DNA of 59,172 nucleotides from Candidatus Poribacteria bacterium (lineage in GTDB: Bacteria > Poribacteria > WGA-4E > WGA-3G): the NCBI GenBank assembly GCA_012270865.1, contig JAAXHL010000196.1, positions 1 to 59,172 of the forward strand, in the 5' to 3' direction. The notes beneath the pieces were generated by a model. It did no database searches. It saw only the letters and a program-made list of their open reading frames with translations, and was not told where the DNA came from. The position numbers and the translations under genes are program-made. The first letter of the stretch is position 1. Every line of letters begins with the position of its first letter. Positions 25,748-35,291 of this stretch are shown here, in pieces.

Positions 25748-26197
25748 ATGAAAGTTAGTTTGACGAGAATAAAATGTACTGCCACTCCCCTGATTTGGGT
25801 ACTCTTTTATCTGTTGATAATTCCGACGCAGCTTTCCAACTACGTTTTATGCATCGGCGAAGACGGTCATATCGTATTTGAAATCTCTATCAACGGACAG
25901 TGTGCCGACACGCACGCTTTTAATTTAGAACACGCAGAAGTCTCACACCCCGAAATCACGATGGAAGGCGACCACTGCGGTCCGTGTATTGACCTCCGTA
26001 TATTTCCGACGTTAGATACCGATTTGCATCTCATGTCTGCCAATGATATCCCTACACACTCCCTTGTCCAGTCATTCGCCCTTCTTACACACCAGAAACG
26101 GACTTCCACAATTTCAACTTTTACGTACCCACAGCACACGTCACCGCTCATTAACCCCACGCTCATATATCTTCAGACCACTACGCTCCTAATTTAA
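25748..26197 (+). CDS. Exported Cys/His-rich small protein of the metal-efflux operon
   Basis: A 149-aa protein. A hydrophobic signal at about 12-32 (TPLIWVLFYLLIIPTQLS) is followed by YVLCIGEDGHIVFE, a Cys at NGQC, and HCGPCID: four Cys with several His. This pattern is often seen next to CzcCBA-type pumps, where the protein is a likely periplasmic metal-binding partner. I start at ATG 25748, where the signal peptide begins; the frame is open to 25697. The second half (about 95-149) is Ser/Thr/His-rich and unstructured-looking. The metal is unknown. The TolC-like gene follows 121 bp downstream. Confidence 0.6.
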   Translation: MKVSLTRIKCTATPLIWVLFYLLIIPTQLSNYVLCIGEDGHIVFEISINGQCADTHAFNLEHAEVSHPEITMEGDHCGPCIDLRIFPTLDTDLHLMSANDIPTHSLVQSFALLTHQKRTSTISTFTYPQHTSPLINPTLIYLQTTTLLI

Positions 26198-26318
26198 ATC
26201 TTTTCCGTATTCTATACATTTGCAGCCCTGACTGTCCGCTATTTAAGCGTAGGCATTAGCAGCACAGGATATAGGCAGAAACCCTTAAATTACTCACTCA
26301 TTTATATGGAGAAGAACA

Positions 26319-27584
26319 TTGCGTACTAAATCCGGAATCAACCCAATTTTTATGATTATCGGCATTTGTCTGTCAATATTAAGTCTGGTGAAAGCACCGT
26401 CTGCCTTTTCAAATGGAGAAAGCAGAATTTCACTTGAAACAGCTATTGAGACAGCACTGCGCGAAAACCCGGAACTTAACACGATTCGTGAAAAAATGAA
26501 AGTTGCTCGCGCCCGAATTGACGGCATCGCACTGCTTGGTAACCCAGAACTCGAAACCGAATTTTTTGGAGGCGCGTACGCTCAACAGAGTCTTGAATTA
26601 ACCAAGGCATTCAAACTGGGTGGACAACGCGGGCATCGGATACGACTGGCAGAGACACAACTCGAACAAGTAGAGACCGAACTTGCGAAAGTGTCCCGAT
26701 CCGTTACGAGATCGGTAAAAATTGTCTTTTATGAGCTGCTCCTTATTCAAGAGAAACTTAAGTTAACCAGAGAGATCGTCCAACACAACGAACAGATACG
26801 CGGCATCGCCAAGATCCGGTTTGAAGCCGGTGATATTTCGGTGACACAAGCAAATCTGGCGAACATTCATTTGCAATCGGCACTGCGCGAAGCAGCAACG
26901 TTAGAGAGCAAATTGCAACTGGCACAATTAACACTAAACGGGTTAATGGGAACCTCGCTTGAAACCGCAAGTGTCGCCGTCGGGGAACTACGCGAAAAAA
27001 CGCTGGCAGATACAGATCGGAAATTGACACTTGACACCTTGAAAACGCAAGCACTCAAACATCGTAACGACCTGAAGTCGCTCCAATTAAACACGCAATT
27101 GACCGAAAGCGAACTTCGACTCGCGAAAGCAGTGAACATTCCAGATTTGAGCGTTGGAGCACTTGCCGAGCGCAGGACTGGCGAGAATGCATTCGGCGTG
27201 AAGTTTTCAATTCCGTTGCCACTCTTTAACAGAAATCGTGCCGAGATTGATGCCATAAAAGCCCAACAACAGGTAGAGACTGTAGAAATTAATAATTTTG
27301 AGAAACAGATTGTTCAAGAGGTCATTGCGGCGTTTTTATCGCTTCGGACTGCCCGAAAAATGCTCGCGTTTTACGGAGGCGACTCACTGAAGCTGCTCAA
27401 CGAAAATCTCAAACTAACACGTACTGCCTATAAATTAGGCGAAACAGAACTTTTAGAACTCATTTTGATGCAAAACGAGTTCAATAAAACACGATTCGCC
27501 TATCTGGATGCACTTGGGACATATTATAAGGCGTTGACTGAACTTGAAGCAGCTGTAGGTACATCTCTCGAATCCGTACCATAA
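26319..27584 (+). CDS. TolC-family outer-membrane efflux protein (CzcC-like)
   Basis: A 421-aa outer-membrane channel of a tripartite pump. An N-terminal signal (residues about 8-30, MIIGICLSILSLVKAPSAFS) is followed by two OEP repeats, with ETAIETALRENPELNTI at the start of the first. The typical sequence RLAKAVNIPDLSVG and the closing ALTELEAAVGTSL are also present. The start is TTG 26319, preceded by GGAGAAG. The length is normal for CzcC. It lies 40 bp before the adaptor gene and works with it and the RND permease. Confidence 0.87.
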   Translation: MRTKSGINPIFMIIGICLSILSLVKAPSAFSNGESRISLETAIETALRENPELNTIREKMKVARARIDGIALLGNPELETEFFGGAYAQQSLELTKAFKLGGQRGHRIRLAETQLEQVETELAKVSRSVTRSVKIVFYELLLIQEKLKLTREIVQHNEQIRGIAKIRFEAGDISVTQANLANIHLQSALREAATLESKLQLAQLTLNGLMGTSLETASVAVGELREKTLADTDRKLTLDTLKTQALKHRNDLKSLQLNTQLTESELRLAKAVNIPDLSVGALAERRTGENAFGVKFSIPLPLFNRNRAEIDAIKAQQQVETVEINNFEKQIVQEVIAAFLSLRTARKMLAFYGGDSLKLLNENLKLTRTAYKLGETELLELILMQNEFNKTRFAYLDALGTYYKALTELEAAVGTSLESVP

Positions 27585-27624
27585 ACTCGCAATGACTGAT
27601 GAACAATACTAAGGAGGAATCAAA

Positions 27625-29526
27625 ATGTCCCGTCATTTTCATATCACATCATTTGTAGCAATTTTTGTCGTCGCAATAGCGGGTCTGTTTTTACTAAACC
27701 TCACACTTACATTGACTTGGGCGCAAGATACACATGTTCACGATGGGCAAGCACATACTCACAGTGGACAAACCGGCCCCGGACACAACCAAGGGAATAC
27801 GGTGACGCTCACCGATAAAGCGAAAGTTAATATCGGTCTAAAGACTGATGAAGCCGATATTCGTGCGATTGAGACGGTTGTCTCCGTTCATGGAAATATA
27901 ATAGCACATCCGAAACGGCAGGCAATTGTCACACCAAGAACTGGTGGTATCGTGAAGCGGATTCATTTTAGCGTTGGTGAAACCGTTAAGAAGGGTGATC
28001 TGCTGCTTGAACTCGAGAGCCTTGACTTACAGATGGCGCAGATTGAGCTCATTGAAGCAGCATCTCAACAGAAATCGCTTGTCTCCAAATTGGCGAGGCT
28101 GACAGAGGTTTTCGCTAAGCAAATTCGGCGAGAGTTGCAAACACGACAGATTGACTATTTGCAATCGCTTTCCGAACTACAGCAGCTGAAAATGACAGTT
28201 GAAAAACGTAAAGCCATCGCTGTAACTGAGATTACCTCAGCATTGGAACAGATGCGCTTTAGATTAATTAAAGCTGACGTTGAACGTCAATTGCTTGAGA
28301 CGACACTCACGAGGATTAAAACCCTCACCGAAAAACGTATCTCAGCACAGAAAGAACTTATCGCAAAACATGCGGAATACAAGAAAGCAAAAAATGAGTT
28401 AGTAAATACCAAACGACAATTCCAAATCCTCGGGATCAGTGAACAGACCTTAGAAAAAATCTTGAGCGATAATGGTGAGACCTCGGTTTTATCACTATTA
28501 GATACAAATAGACAGGATAGTAGGGACGAGGTAACCTCCTCCTTACTTGAAAGGTATGCGGTGCTCAGCGTCGGGGCGATAGCATTAATTGATGCCGAAG
28601 TCGCGTACGAACTCGCTGTTATCAAGGTGGCAGCAAATAGGCAGCGCGCCTTGGCTGCTGGATTAACGGAAACACTTCTCAACACCTTGGCTGAAACGGG
28701 TTCAATTACGTCTTTTGACGATTTATCCACCGATACCTTGATTGAGAATTATCTTGCATTCGTAGAAAGTTCGGAAGCGTTGGAAGGCGTGCTTCAACTT
28801 GAAGAGAGTTTGCGCAACGCTAATATCACCTTGAACAAAGTTCGACAGAAGCTTCAAGTGTCCGGACTCACACTTGATGACATCGACCAGATTATTCAAA
28901 CAGGTCAACCGACTGCTATTTTCCGTGTCCCGGCACCGGCTTCCGGACAAATCACACAACAACAGGTGGCTGTCGGCACGACGGTTGAAAAGAGTGATAT
29001 CCTTTTCTCAATACTCGACACCGATACCGTGTGGGTTCAAGGAGAAGTTCACGAAGACAAGCTCGCGCGCCTCCAGAACAAGTGGCAGATAGGCAGTGAG
29101 GTCCGTATTAGGGTCGCTGCTTACCCTGAAACGATTTACACCGGCAAGATCTCTGGCATTTCGGATGTTGTCGAGCCTGAGGAACTGACGGTTCACTTTT
29201 GGGCAGAAATCGAAAATCGTGATCACCAACTTAAACCTGGAATGTTTGCCGATCAGGCGATTGTTCTCGATAAAGGCAGTGATGTCTTAAGCGTTCCGTT
29301 GAATGCAGTGATTGAAGATGGGGGGAGTCGGTTCGTTTTCGTTGAGGACGGTGCCGCCTACACGAGGCATGAAATCGCAGTCGGTGTGAACGACGACCAG
29401 TACATAGAGGTCAAAGATGGTGTGCTTCCGGGTGAACGTGTCGTTGTTCAAGGGACGCATCAACTCATGAGCGTCTTAGCAGCGCCTTCCCAAGTTGTTG
29501 ATGCCCCTCATGGACATCCCCACTAA
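27625..29526 (+). CDS. RND periplasmic adaptor (CzcB/CusB-like), with an enlarged hairpin
   Basis: A 633-aa membrane-fusion protein. The signal/anchor is at about 9-34, then a His-rich stretch (HVHDGQAHTH...GPGH) before the first beta domain, and a HGHPH ending. Both are candidate metal ligands. Lipoyl-like halves are at GGIVKRIHFSVGETVKKGDLLLE and VPAPASGQITQQQVAVG. Between them, at about 140-430, is a very long helical region, roughly 290 residues where CzcB has far fewer. The rest is the usual beta-barrel and membrane-proximal part. AAGGAGG precedes the ATG. Second gene of the pump proper. Confidence 0.87.
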   Translation: MSRHFHITSFVAIFVVAIAGLFLLNLTLTLTWAQDTHVHDGQAHTHSGQTGPGHNQGNTVTLTDKAKVNIGLKTDEADIRAIETVVSVHGNIIAHPKRQAIVTPRTGGIVKRIHFSVGETVKKGDLLLELESLDLQMAQIELIEAASQQKSLVSKLARLTEVFAKQIRRELQTRQIDYLQSLSELQQLKMTVEKRKAIAVTEITSALEQMRFRLIKADVERQLLETTLTRIKTLTEKRISAQKELIAKHAEYKKAKNELVNTKRQFQILGISEQTLEKILSDNGETSVLSLLDTNRQDSRDEVTSSLLERYAVLSVGAIALIDAEVAYELAVIKVAANRQRALAAGLTETLLNTLAETGSITSFDDLSTDTLIENYLAFVESSEALEGVLQLEESLRNANITLNKVRQKLQVSGLTLDDIDQIIQTGQPTAIFRVPAPASGQITQQQVAVGTTVEKSDILFSILDTDTVWVQGEVHEDKLARLQNKWQIGSEVRIRVAAYPETIYTGKISGISDVVEPEELTVHFWAEIENRDHQLKPGMFADQAIVLDKGSDVLSVPLNAVIEDGGSRFVFVEDGAAYTRHEIAVGVNDDQYIEVKDGVLPGERVVVQGTHQLMSVLAAPSQVVDAPHGHPH

Positions 29527-29547
29527 AGTTGGCAGAGGAGAAAATCA

Positions 29548-32500
29548 ATGTGGTCAAAAATTACCGAGATTTCACTGAAAAATAGACTCCTCGTTATCGC
29601 AGGCACGATTGTAGCGGTTATTGTCGGTTTCAGGATGTTTCAATCGGCACCAATTGATGTTTATCCAGATATCAATCCGCCGCGTATTACCGTACTGACG
29701 GAAGCACACGGTTGGTCCCCAGAGGAGATGGAGACCCTTGTCACCTTACCCATTGAAAGTACTATGAACGGTGCCCCGGATGTCACACGGGTTCGGTCCT
29801 CGTCTGCGATCGGTCTGTCGCTTGTCTTCGTCGAGTTCGACTGGGGTATGGATATATTCCTCGCTCGGCAGATGGTTTCTGAAAGGCTTCAACTCGTCGC
29901 TCCGAATCTACCTGAAGGTGTTGATGCCCCGATCATTTTGCCGACCTCTTCCCTCTTAGGCGAGATTATAGAATACGCGCTTGTTGATGAAACAGGGGAA
30001 TTTGGTGAGATGGAGATGCGAGACCTCGCTGATTGGGTCATTCGATACCAACTGCAATCGCAAGGCGGTATCGCTAACGTGATTAATATCGGCGGATACG
30101 TGAAACAATTTCAAGTCTTCGTCAATCCTGAGCGATTGATAAGTTATGATCTCTCACTTGAAGATGTTGCCACTGCGCTCGAAAAGAGCAACGAGAATTC
30201 CGCAGGCGGTTTCCTCATCAAAGCGTCTCGCGAATTGATGATCCGTGGATTGGGACGGATTTCTACGGTTGCCGACATTGAAAACGTTGTCGTTGATGTA
30301 CGGGGACAAGGCACGCCGGTTCTCGTTAAGGATATTGCGACAGTAAAAATTGGGTCGCTTCCAGAAATTCGGCGCGGTGCGGGAAGCCACAACGGCAAAG
30401 AAACCGTGTTAGGCAAAGTCATCAAACAACCGGGGATTAACACGATAACCCTCAGTGACAAAGTGATGTCCGTATTGACATCACTTGAGCAGTCAATGCC
30501 TGAAGGCGTAAAGATTAAAGTCGAGTATGCTCAGGCGGAACTCATTCGCCGTGCTGTGGATACCGTCAAAGATGCCTTGCGCGATGGTGCGATCCTCGTT
30601 GTCGTGATTTTAGCCATCTTTCTTTTTAACATCCGGACCGCGCTGATTACCCTGACAGCGATTCCACTTTCACTCATCATAGCAGTCATCGCGCTGCTTT
30701 CTCAGGGTGGCACACTCAACATTATGACGCTCGCGGGTTTAGCGATTGCTGTTGGCATGGTAGTTGACGATGCGATTGTCTATGTCGAAAATATCTTTCG
30801 ACGACTCCAAGAATATTTCCGTCGTCGCTATAGGGGTGAAGAACCCGACGAAACGCCTGCAGAGGTTGTGACGCGCGCAAGTGATGAAATCCGAGCGTCC
30901 ATCGTTTTCGCGACGCTGATTATCATTCTTGTTTTCGTGCCGTTGTTCAGTCTCAGTGGTATGGAGGGTAGAATGTTCCGTCCGCTGGGTTGGGCTGTTG
31001 TTATATCAATGGCGGCATCGCTGCTCGTTGCACTGACAGTGGTGCCCGTGTTGAGCGATTTGCTGCTAACCCATTTTCGATGGCAGAACATGAGAAAAGA
31101 ACCGGATTCAGAACCGACACCGCCGAAAGAGAGTCCGGTAGTCGTGTGGATCAAACGGGCTTATCGTCCGATGCTCGCTCTGGTTATGCGTCTGCGTTGG
31201 GTGGTTGTCGTTTTGGCACTGTTATTGGTCGTTTTAACTGTAACGGCAATCCCGCGTCTGGGACGCGAATTTTTACCGGTTATGGATGAAGCCACGTTTA
31301 TTATCAGCGTTTTTTCACCTCCGGGAACATCGTTAGGGGAATCAACGCGTATCGGTAGAGAAATGGAAACGAGACTTTTAACGATCCGAGAAGTCACGAG
31401 TGTTAGCAGTCGAACTGGGCGGGCAGGTGCGGACGAGCACGCACACGACGTGAACACGCATGAAATCCTTGTAAACTTTATTCCGCCGGATGAACGCGAA
31501 AAAACACGGGAAGAACTCCTCACCGAAGTCCGCAGTCTGCTATCTCCTGAAAATTTTCCAGGGGTTCTCATATCCATCGGTCAACCGATTCAGCATCGAC
31601 TCGACCATCTTTTGTCTGGTGTCAACGCGCAAGTGGCACTCAAATTGTTTGGACCAGATCTCGACACACTCAGGCAGAAGGCAGAAGAAATTCGGGGGGT
31701 TATTGCCGAAATTGAAGGTGCAGCTGATTTACAAGTGGAGCAGCAAGTACAGGTTGAACAACTTCAAATCAAAGTTAAACGACTTGAAGCGGCGCGCTAC
31801 GGTTTACGGGTTGAAGACGTTACACATTTCGCAGAAACCGCATTTAAAGGAGAGACAGTCGGTCAGGTTATCCAAGGGCAACGCCAGTATGCGCTCTTAA
31901 TTCGGGTTGACCCCACACTTATTAACACGGTTGAATCCATCGGACACATAGAACTCCGAACGCCTTCAGGAACATTTGTCCCGTTAAAACAGGTTGCCGA
32001 TATTAGTTTCGGTTATGGACCGAATACGATCAACCGCGAGAACGTCTCCCGCCGTATCGTTATTCAGTGTAACGTTCAAGACCGGGACCTTGGCAACTTT
32101 ATAGCGGAAGTTCAACAAGCAATTAACGAACATGTCAACCTACCGGAAGCGTATTTCCTTACATACGGTGGGCAGTTCGAGAGCCAACAGGCAGCGCAAA
32201 GAAGAATTTTAATTCAGACAGGTTTTGTTGTCGTCGGTATCTGTGTCCTGCTATTTTTAGCGATGGGTTCATTTAGACTCTCGCTGTTGGTGATGCTAAA
32301 TCTGCCGTTAGCACTCATCGGTGGTGTCGTCAGTATTTTCCTCACCGGTGGTGTGCTGAGTATTCCGTCAATGGTGGGTTTCATTCTACTGTTCGGTATT
32401 GCTGTGCGTAATGGTATCATCTTGGTAACACACATCAACGCCTTACGTTCAGAAGGTCTGTCGCTCTACGATGCCGTGATAAAGGGTGCAGAGGAGCGTA

Positions 32501-32721
32501 TCAGTCCGGTGTTAATGACAGCCTTGACGACAGGATTAGGGATGTTGCTGCTTGCACTTGCACACGGTTCAGGTGCAGAACTACAGAAACCGCTCGCCAT
32601 CGTCATCAGCGGTGGAATGATAACAGCGACACTCCTGACACTACTTGTTTTACCGGTCTTATACTACATCGTCGAATTGAGCTGGATAGCGAGTTTCCAA
32701 CGCAAACAAGCACAGTCGTAA
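29548..32721 (+). CDS. RND efflux permease, heavy-metal-like (CusA/CzcA-related)
   Basis: A 1057-aa inner-membrane proton-driven pump. The periplasmic N-terminus follows heavy-metal RNDs: SAPIDVYPDINPPRITV, then PIESTMNGAPDVT.VRS.S..GLS and FDWGMDIFLARQ. Transmembrane segment 4 reads AVGMVVDDAIVYVENI, with Asp407-Asp408, the AcrB-type proton relay, where most CzcA proteins have one Asp (FGxIVDGAV). GREFLPVMDEATF and RRILIQTGFVVVG mark the second half. GAGGAG precedes the ATG. Last gene of the pump. Whether it moves metal ions or organic compounds cannot be settled by sequence alone; the His-rich partner proteins favour metals. Confidence 0.88.
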   Translation: MWSKITEISLKNRLLVIAGTIVAVIVGFRMFQSAPIDVYPDINPPRITVLTEAHGWSPEEMETLVTLPIESTMNGAPDVTRVRSSSAIGLSLVFVEFDWGMDIFLARQMVSERLQLVAPNLPEGVDAPIILPTSSLLGEIIEYALVDETGEFGEMEMRDLADWVIRYQLQSQGGIANVINIGGYVKQFQVFVNPERLISYDLSLEDVATALEKSNENSAGGFLIKASRELMIRGLGRISTVADIENVVVDVRGQGTPVLVKDIATVKIGSLPEIRRGAGSHNGKETVLGKVIKQPGINTITLSDKVMSVLTSLEQSMPEGVKIKVEYAQAELIRRAVDTVKDALRDGAILVVVILAIFLFNIRTALITLTAIPLSLIIAVIALLSQGGTLNIMTLAGLAIAVGMVVDDAIVYVENIFRRLQEYFRRRYRGEEPDETPAEVVTRASDEIRASIVFATLIIILVFVPLFSLSGMEGRMFRPLGWAVVISMAASLLVALTVVPVLSDLLLTHFRWQNMRKEPDSEPTPPKESPVVVWIKRAYRPMLALVMRLRWVVVVLALLLVVLTVTAIPRLGREFLPVMDEATFIISVFSPPGTSLGESTRIGREMETRLLTIREVTSVSSRTGRAGADEHAHDVNTHEILVNFIPPDEREKTREELLTEVRSLLSPENFPGVLISIGQPIQHRLDHLLSGVNAQVALKLFGPDLDTLRQKAEEIRGVIAEIEGAADLQVEQQVQVEQLQIKVKRLEAARYGLRVEDVTHFAETAFKGETVGQVIQGQRQYALLIRVDPTLINTVESIGHIELRTPSGTFVPLKQVADISFGYGPNTINRENVSRRIVIQCNVQDRDLGNFIAEVQQAINEHVNLPEAYFLTYGGQFESQQAAQRRILIQTGFVVVGICVLLFLAMGSFRLSLLVMLNLPLALIGGVVSIFLTGGVLSIPSMVGFILLFGIAVRNGIILVTHINALRSEGLSLYDAVIKGAEERISPVLMTALTTGLGMLLLALAHGSGAELQKPLAIVISGGMITATLLTLLVLPVLYYIVELSWIASFQRKQAQS

Positions 32722-33201
32722 CTCACTTGATTCTGTTGTAAACTTCATTGTGGTGCTGACCGTTTAAATGTTTAGGTTGTTGAACTGAAGTTGTAATACC
32801 GAATCTGAAAATGAAAGCGCATGTGCTAAGGCGTAATAATGCCCTTCACATTTGGGCGAGTACGTCGCAGAATTACGCCACTACGAACCGGTTTTCGTTC
32901 ATGAGAAGCGATGACTCAGAAATGGTATAAGACTCAGAATTCGACTTTTTTAAAATTTTGCACCCTTTTCAGTGCTGAATTGCGTCATTAATAGTTAGAA
33001 GGACATGGAACACGATGTCTGGAGAAATAGCATCAAGGATCGCGAGCGACAAGAACACCGAAGCACACCACTCGCTCCTACAAGAAGAGGCTATTGAAGT
33101 TATCGGATTGGGGAATTGTGATTTTTTTGAAACTTTTTACGCTCAAAGGTGTCTAATAGGGCAAGAAAGAAAAACTCAAAAAATTAAGCAAGGAGAAAAG
33201 A
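32722..33201. other. Intergenic region with hairpin repeats
   Basis: No gene is supported. A stem-loop of the GGCGTAAT/ATTACGCC type lies at 32830-32879. A gcgagc...gctcctac repeat relative lies at about 33040-33080. The rest shows nothing recognisable, and no clear terminator for the pump operon is visible. Confidence 0.55.
32830..32879. repeat. Stem-loop repeat
   Basis: GGCGTAAT (32830-32837) pairs with ATTACGCC (32872-32879), and GCCC (32841-32844) with GGGC (32854-32857). It has no T-run, so it is not a classical terminator. Confidence 0.5.
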
Positions 33202-33942
33202 ATGAAACGCGCACACTTCTATTTACTCACTTTTCTCGTGGTCGTCCTATTTGTGGGAATCAGTATGGTCAGCATGGCTGAAGAGGCAGTTGTCTTGAAA
33301 ATAGAGATTTCCGATGTCGTCAGCAACGCTGATGCTCGGCAGATTCGGCGGTTGTTAAAACCGTGGGCGGACGCGAAGGATATTACGTTTAGCACACCAG
33401 TTGACAAGCATGGCAGAACTCGGCATTTCACCACGGTTGTGGAAATTAAACCGAGGCAAGGCGTTTCTAAGTACAGCGAAACCCATACATTTGACGTGTA
33501 TAACATCACGCGTCAGCTCAACGATTCACGTTTTCGGGGTCGCCATGGACTCGGGACCGCCCGCGTCCTTAAAACCGATGTGACGATTCGCGGTGATCTG
33601 TTCGCACATCCCGGCTTCGCTCGGAGTTATATCCGAAACGTCCCGTCGTGGCGACGCTGGCGACCTGAAACTTCCAACATCCAGCATGCGATGACGACAA
33701 GAAACCAAGGGCAGAATTTCGTCTTTGACGCGAGTCCTGAGTTCGATCAGATGCGGACAGATGTCGGAAATAATGGGAAACCGGTTGAAGTACAAGGGGT
33801 CGTCACCGGATTTGATGGGGTATATCCGATTATATCAGTGAAGAAATACGCGGTAGGCTACCACCTGAAGAACAAGGGTTCTGAACCTAACAACGGCGCG
33901 GAAACAGGGAAAAAACCGACTTACGACTATCTCGAAAAATAG
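33202..33942 (+). CDS. Exported protein of unknown function downstream of the RND pump
   Basis: A 246-aa protein with a signal peptide (residues 1-26, ending SMVSMA). A region at about 30-85 (VLKIEISDVVSNADARQIRRLLKPW) has the length and layout of a small ferredoxin-like or heavy-metal-associated domain but lacks a CxxC. The C-terminal part (PVEVQGVVTGFDGVYPIISVKKY) looks like a small OB-like beta fold. The middle is Arg/His rich (FRGRHGLG, PSWRRWRPE). AAGGAG precedes the ATG. It is 480 bp from the pump gene, so a link to metal export is only positional. The family is not recognised. Confidence 0.6.
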   Translation: MKRAHFYLLTFLVVVLFVGISMVSMAEEAVVLKIEISDVVSNADARQIRRLLKPWADAKDITFSTPVDKHGRTRHFTTVVEIKPRQGVSKYSETHTFDVYNITRQLNDSRFRGRHGLGTARVLKTDVTIRGDLFAHPGFARSYIRNVPSWRRWRPETSNIQHAMTTRNQGQNFVFDASPEFDQMRTDVGNNGKPVEVQGVVTGFDGVYPIISVKKYAVGYHLKNKGSEPNNGAETGKKPTYDYLEK

Positions 33943-33955
33943 GAGTGACTGTCTT

Positions 33956-35155
33956 CTAAGACTGATAGCCGCCAGTATTGAATAACACAACGCGTTCGGA
34001 AGATTCAATCATCCCATCCGAGACAAGTTGCTTAAGTGCAGCGACGGTCGCTGCACCTTCGGGACACGTTAAGAGTCCCTCGGTTGTAGGAAGCAGTTGC
34101 ATTGCGTCACGGATAGCATCATCCGTGACGGCAATTGCGGCACCGTTACTTTTACGAATTGCCTCTAAAATCAGGAAATCACCGATCGCCTGTGGGACAC
34201 GTAAACCGCTGGCTATCGTGTATGCGTCAGTCCACGGTGTTGCTTCAGTTGCTCCTTCCCTCCACGCTTTAACAATGGGCGCGCAACCTGTCGATTGTAC
34301 TGAAATAAAACGCGGTCTCTTCTTGCCAATCCATCCAATCGCCTCCAATTCTGCGAAACCTTTCCACATCCCCACGATACCGGTCCCCCCGCCTGTGGGA
34401 TAGATGATGACATCCGGTAGTTCCCACTCGAATTGCTCGGCGAGTTCAAATCCCATCGTTTTCTTGCCTTCAACACGATACGGTTCTTTAAGGGTTGACA
34501 CGTCAAACCATCCTTCACGCGTCTTTCGTTCTGCAACGATTCTGCCAGCGTCTGTGATTAAGCCGTCAATCAAGGTTACATTTGCTCCTGAAAGTTGACA
34601 GGTCTTTTTGTTAAATGCAGGGGTGTCTTGTGGCATGAAGATATGTGCGGTCATTTCACCGGCGGCGGCATAAGCCGCGAGTGCTGTAGCGGCATTGCCA
34701 GCAGAGGGGATCGCCAGTTGCGTTAATCCGAGAGACTTCGCCTTAGATACTGCCATCGCCAAACCGCGTGCCTTGAAACTACCGGTAGGCAATCGCGATT
34801 CGTCCTTTACCCACACCTCTGACAGTCCGAACCTTGCGCCCAATTTTTTCGTGTGGATGAGCGGTGTCATCGTCTCTCCAAGTGTCACGATGTCCGTTGC
34901 GTTAGAGATAGGCAAAAGTTCCGAATAACGCCAGAGCGATGCAGGTCTTGATAGAAGATCGTCGGGGGTCCATTTTCCTGATAGTTGTTCAAGCGCGTAG
35001 CGGGCAAGTAGCGGCTTCCCACAGGAACCACAGACGTTCTGCGGGACCGTGTGTGGATAGGTTTCACCACATTTGCTACATTCAAGTCTTTCTAATTTTC
35101 CTTGCGGTTCGGTTTTTTTAATTTTCCTTGCGGTTCGGTCAAGCGGGTTGGTCAT
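33956..35155 (-). CDS. thrC: Threonine synthase
   Basis: A 399-aa PLP enzyme that makes threonine from O-phosphohomoserine in the cytosol. The PLP Lys is in GSFKARG (Lys128). PSAGNAATALAAYAAAGEM and YPTGGGTGIVGMWKGF are the phosphate- and pyridine-binding loops. The N-terminus has a zinc-ribbon-like CSKCG...CGSCG (Cys26, 29, 42, 45), as in long class II-type synthases. A 26-bp imperfect direct repeat (35093-35113 and 35119-35139) within the first codons shows a small internal duplication that shifts frame between copies. GGAGAGG precedes the ATG. Confidence 0.88.
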   Translation of the reverse strand: MTNPLDRTARKIKKTEPQGKLERLECSKCGETYPHTVPQNVCGSCGKPLLARYALEQLSGKWTPDDLLSRPASLWRYSELLPISNATDIVTLGETMTPLIHTKKLGARFGLSEVWVKDESRLPTGSFKARGLAMAVSKAKSLGLTQLAIPSAGNAATALAAYAAAGEMTAHIFMPQDTPAFNKKTCQLSGANVTLIDGLITDAGRIVAERKTREGWFDVSTLKEPYRVEGKKTMGFELAEQFEWELPDVIIYPTGGGTGIVGMWKGFAELEAIGWIGKKRPRFISVQSTGCAPIVKAWREGATEATPWTDAYTIASGLRVPQAIGDFLILEAIRKSNGAAIAVTDDAIRDAMQLLPTTEGLLTCPEGAATVAALKQLVSDGMIESSERVVLFNTGGYQS

Positions 35156-35291
35156 TTAGCGTGCCTCTCCGTAGATCCGTCCTCCACTTCGTTTCGGACT
35201 ACAATAATACCAAAAGAACCTTGATGAGCACTGTTTTACAATAACTTATGAGAAATATCAGTCTAATATCTTTCAAAATTCTGAATATGGA

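Noticed and set aside
33015..33281. Open frame of 88 codons upstream of the 246-aa exported protein
   Set aside because: It overlaps repeat DNA and the true gene's start, and its composition is not protein-like.
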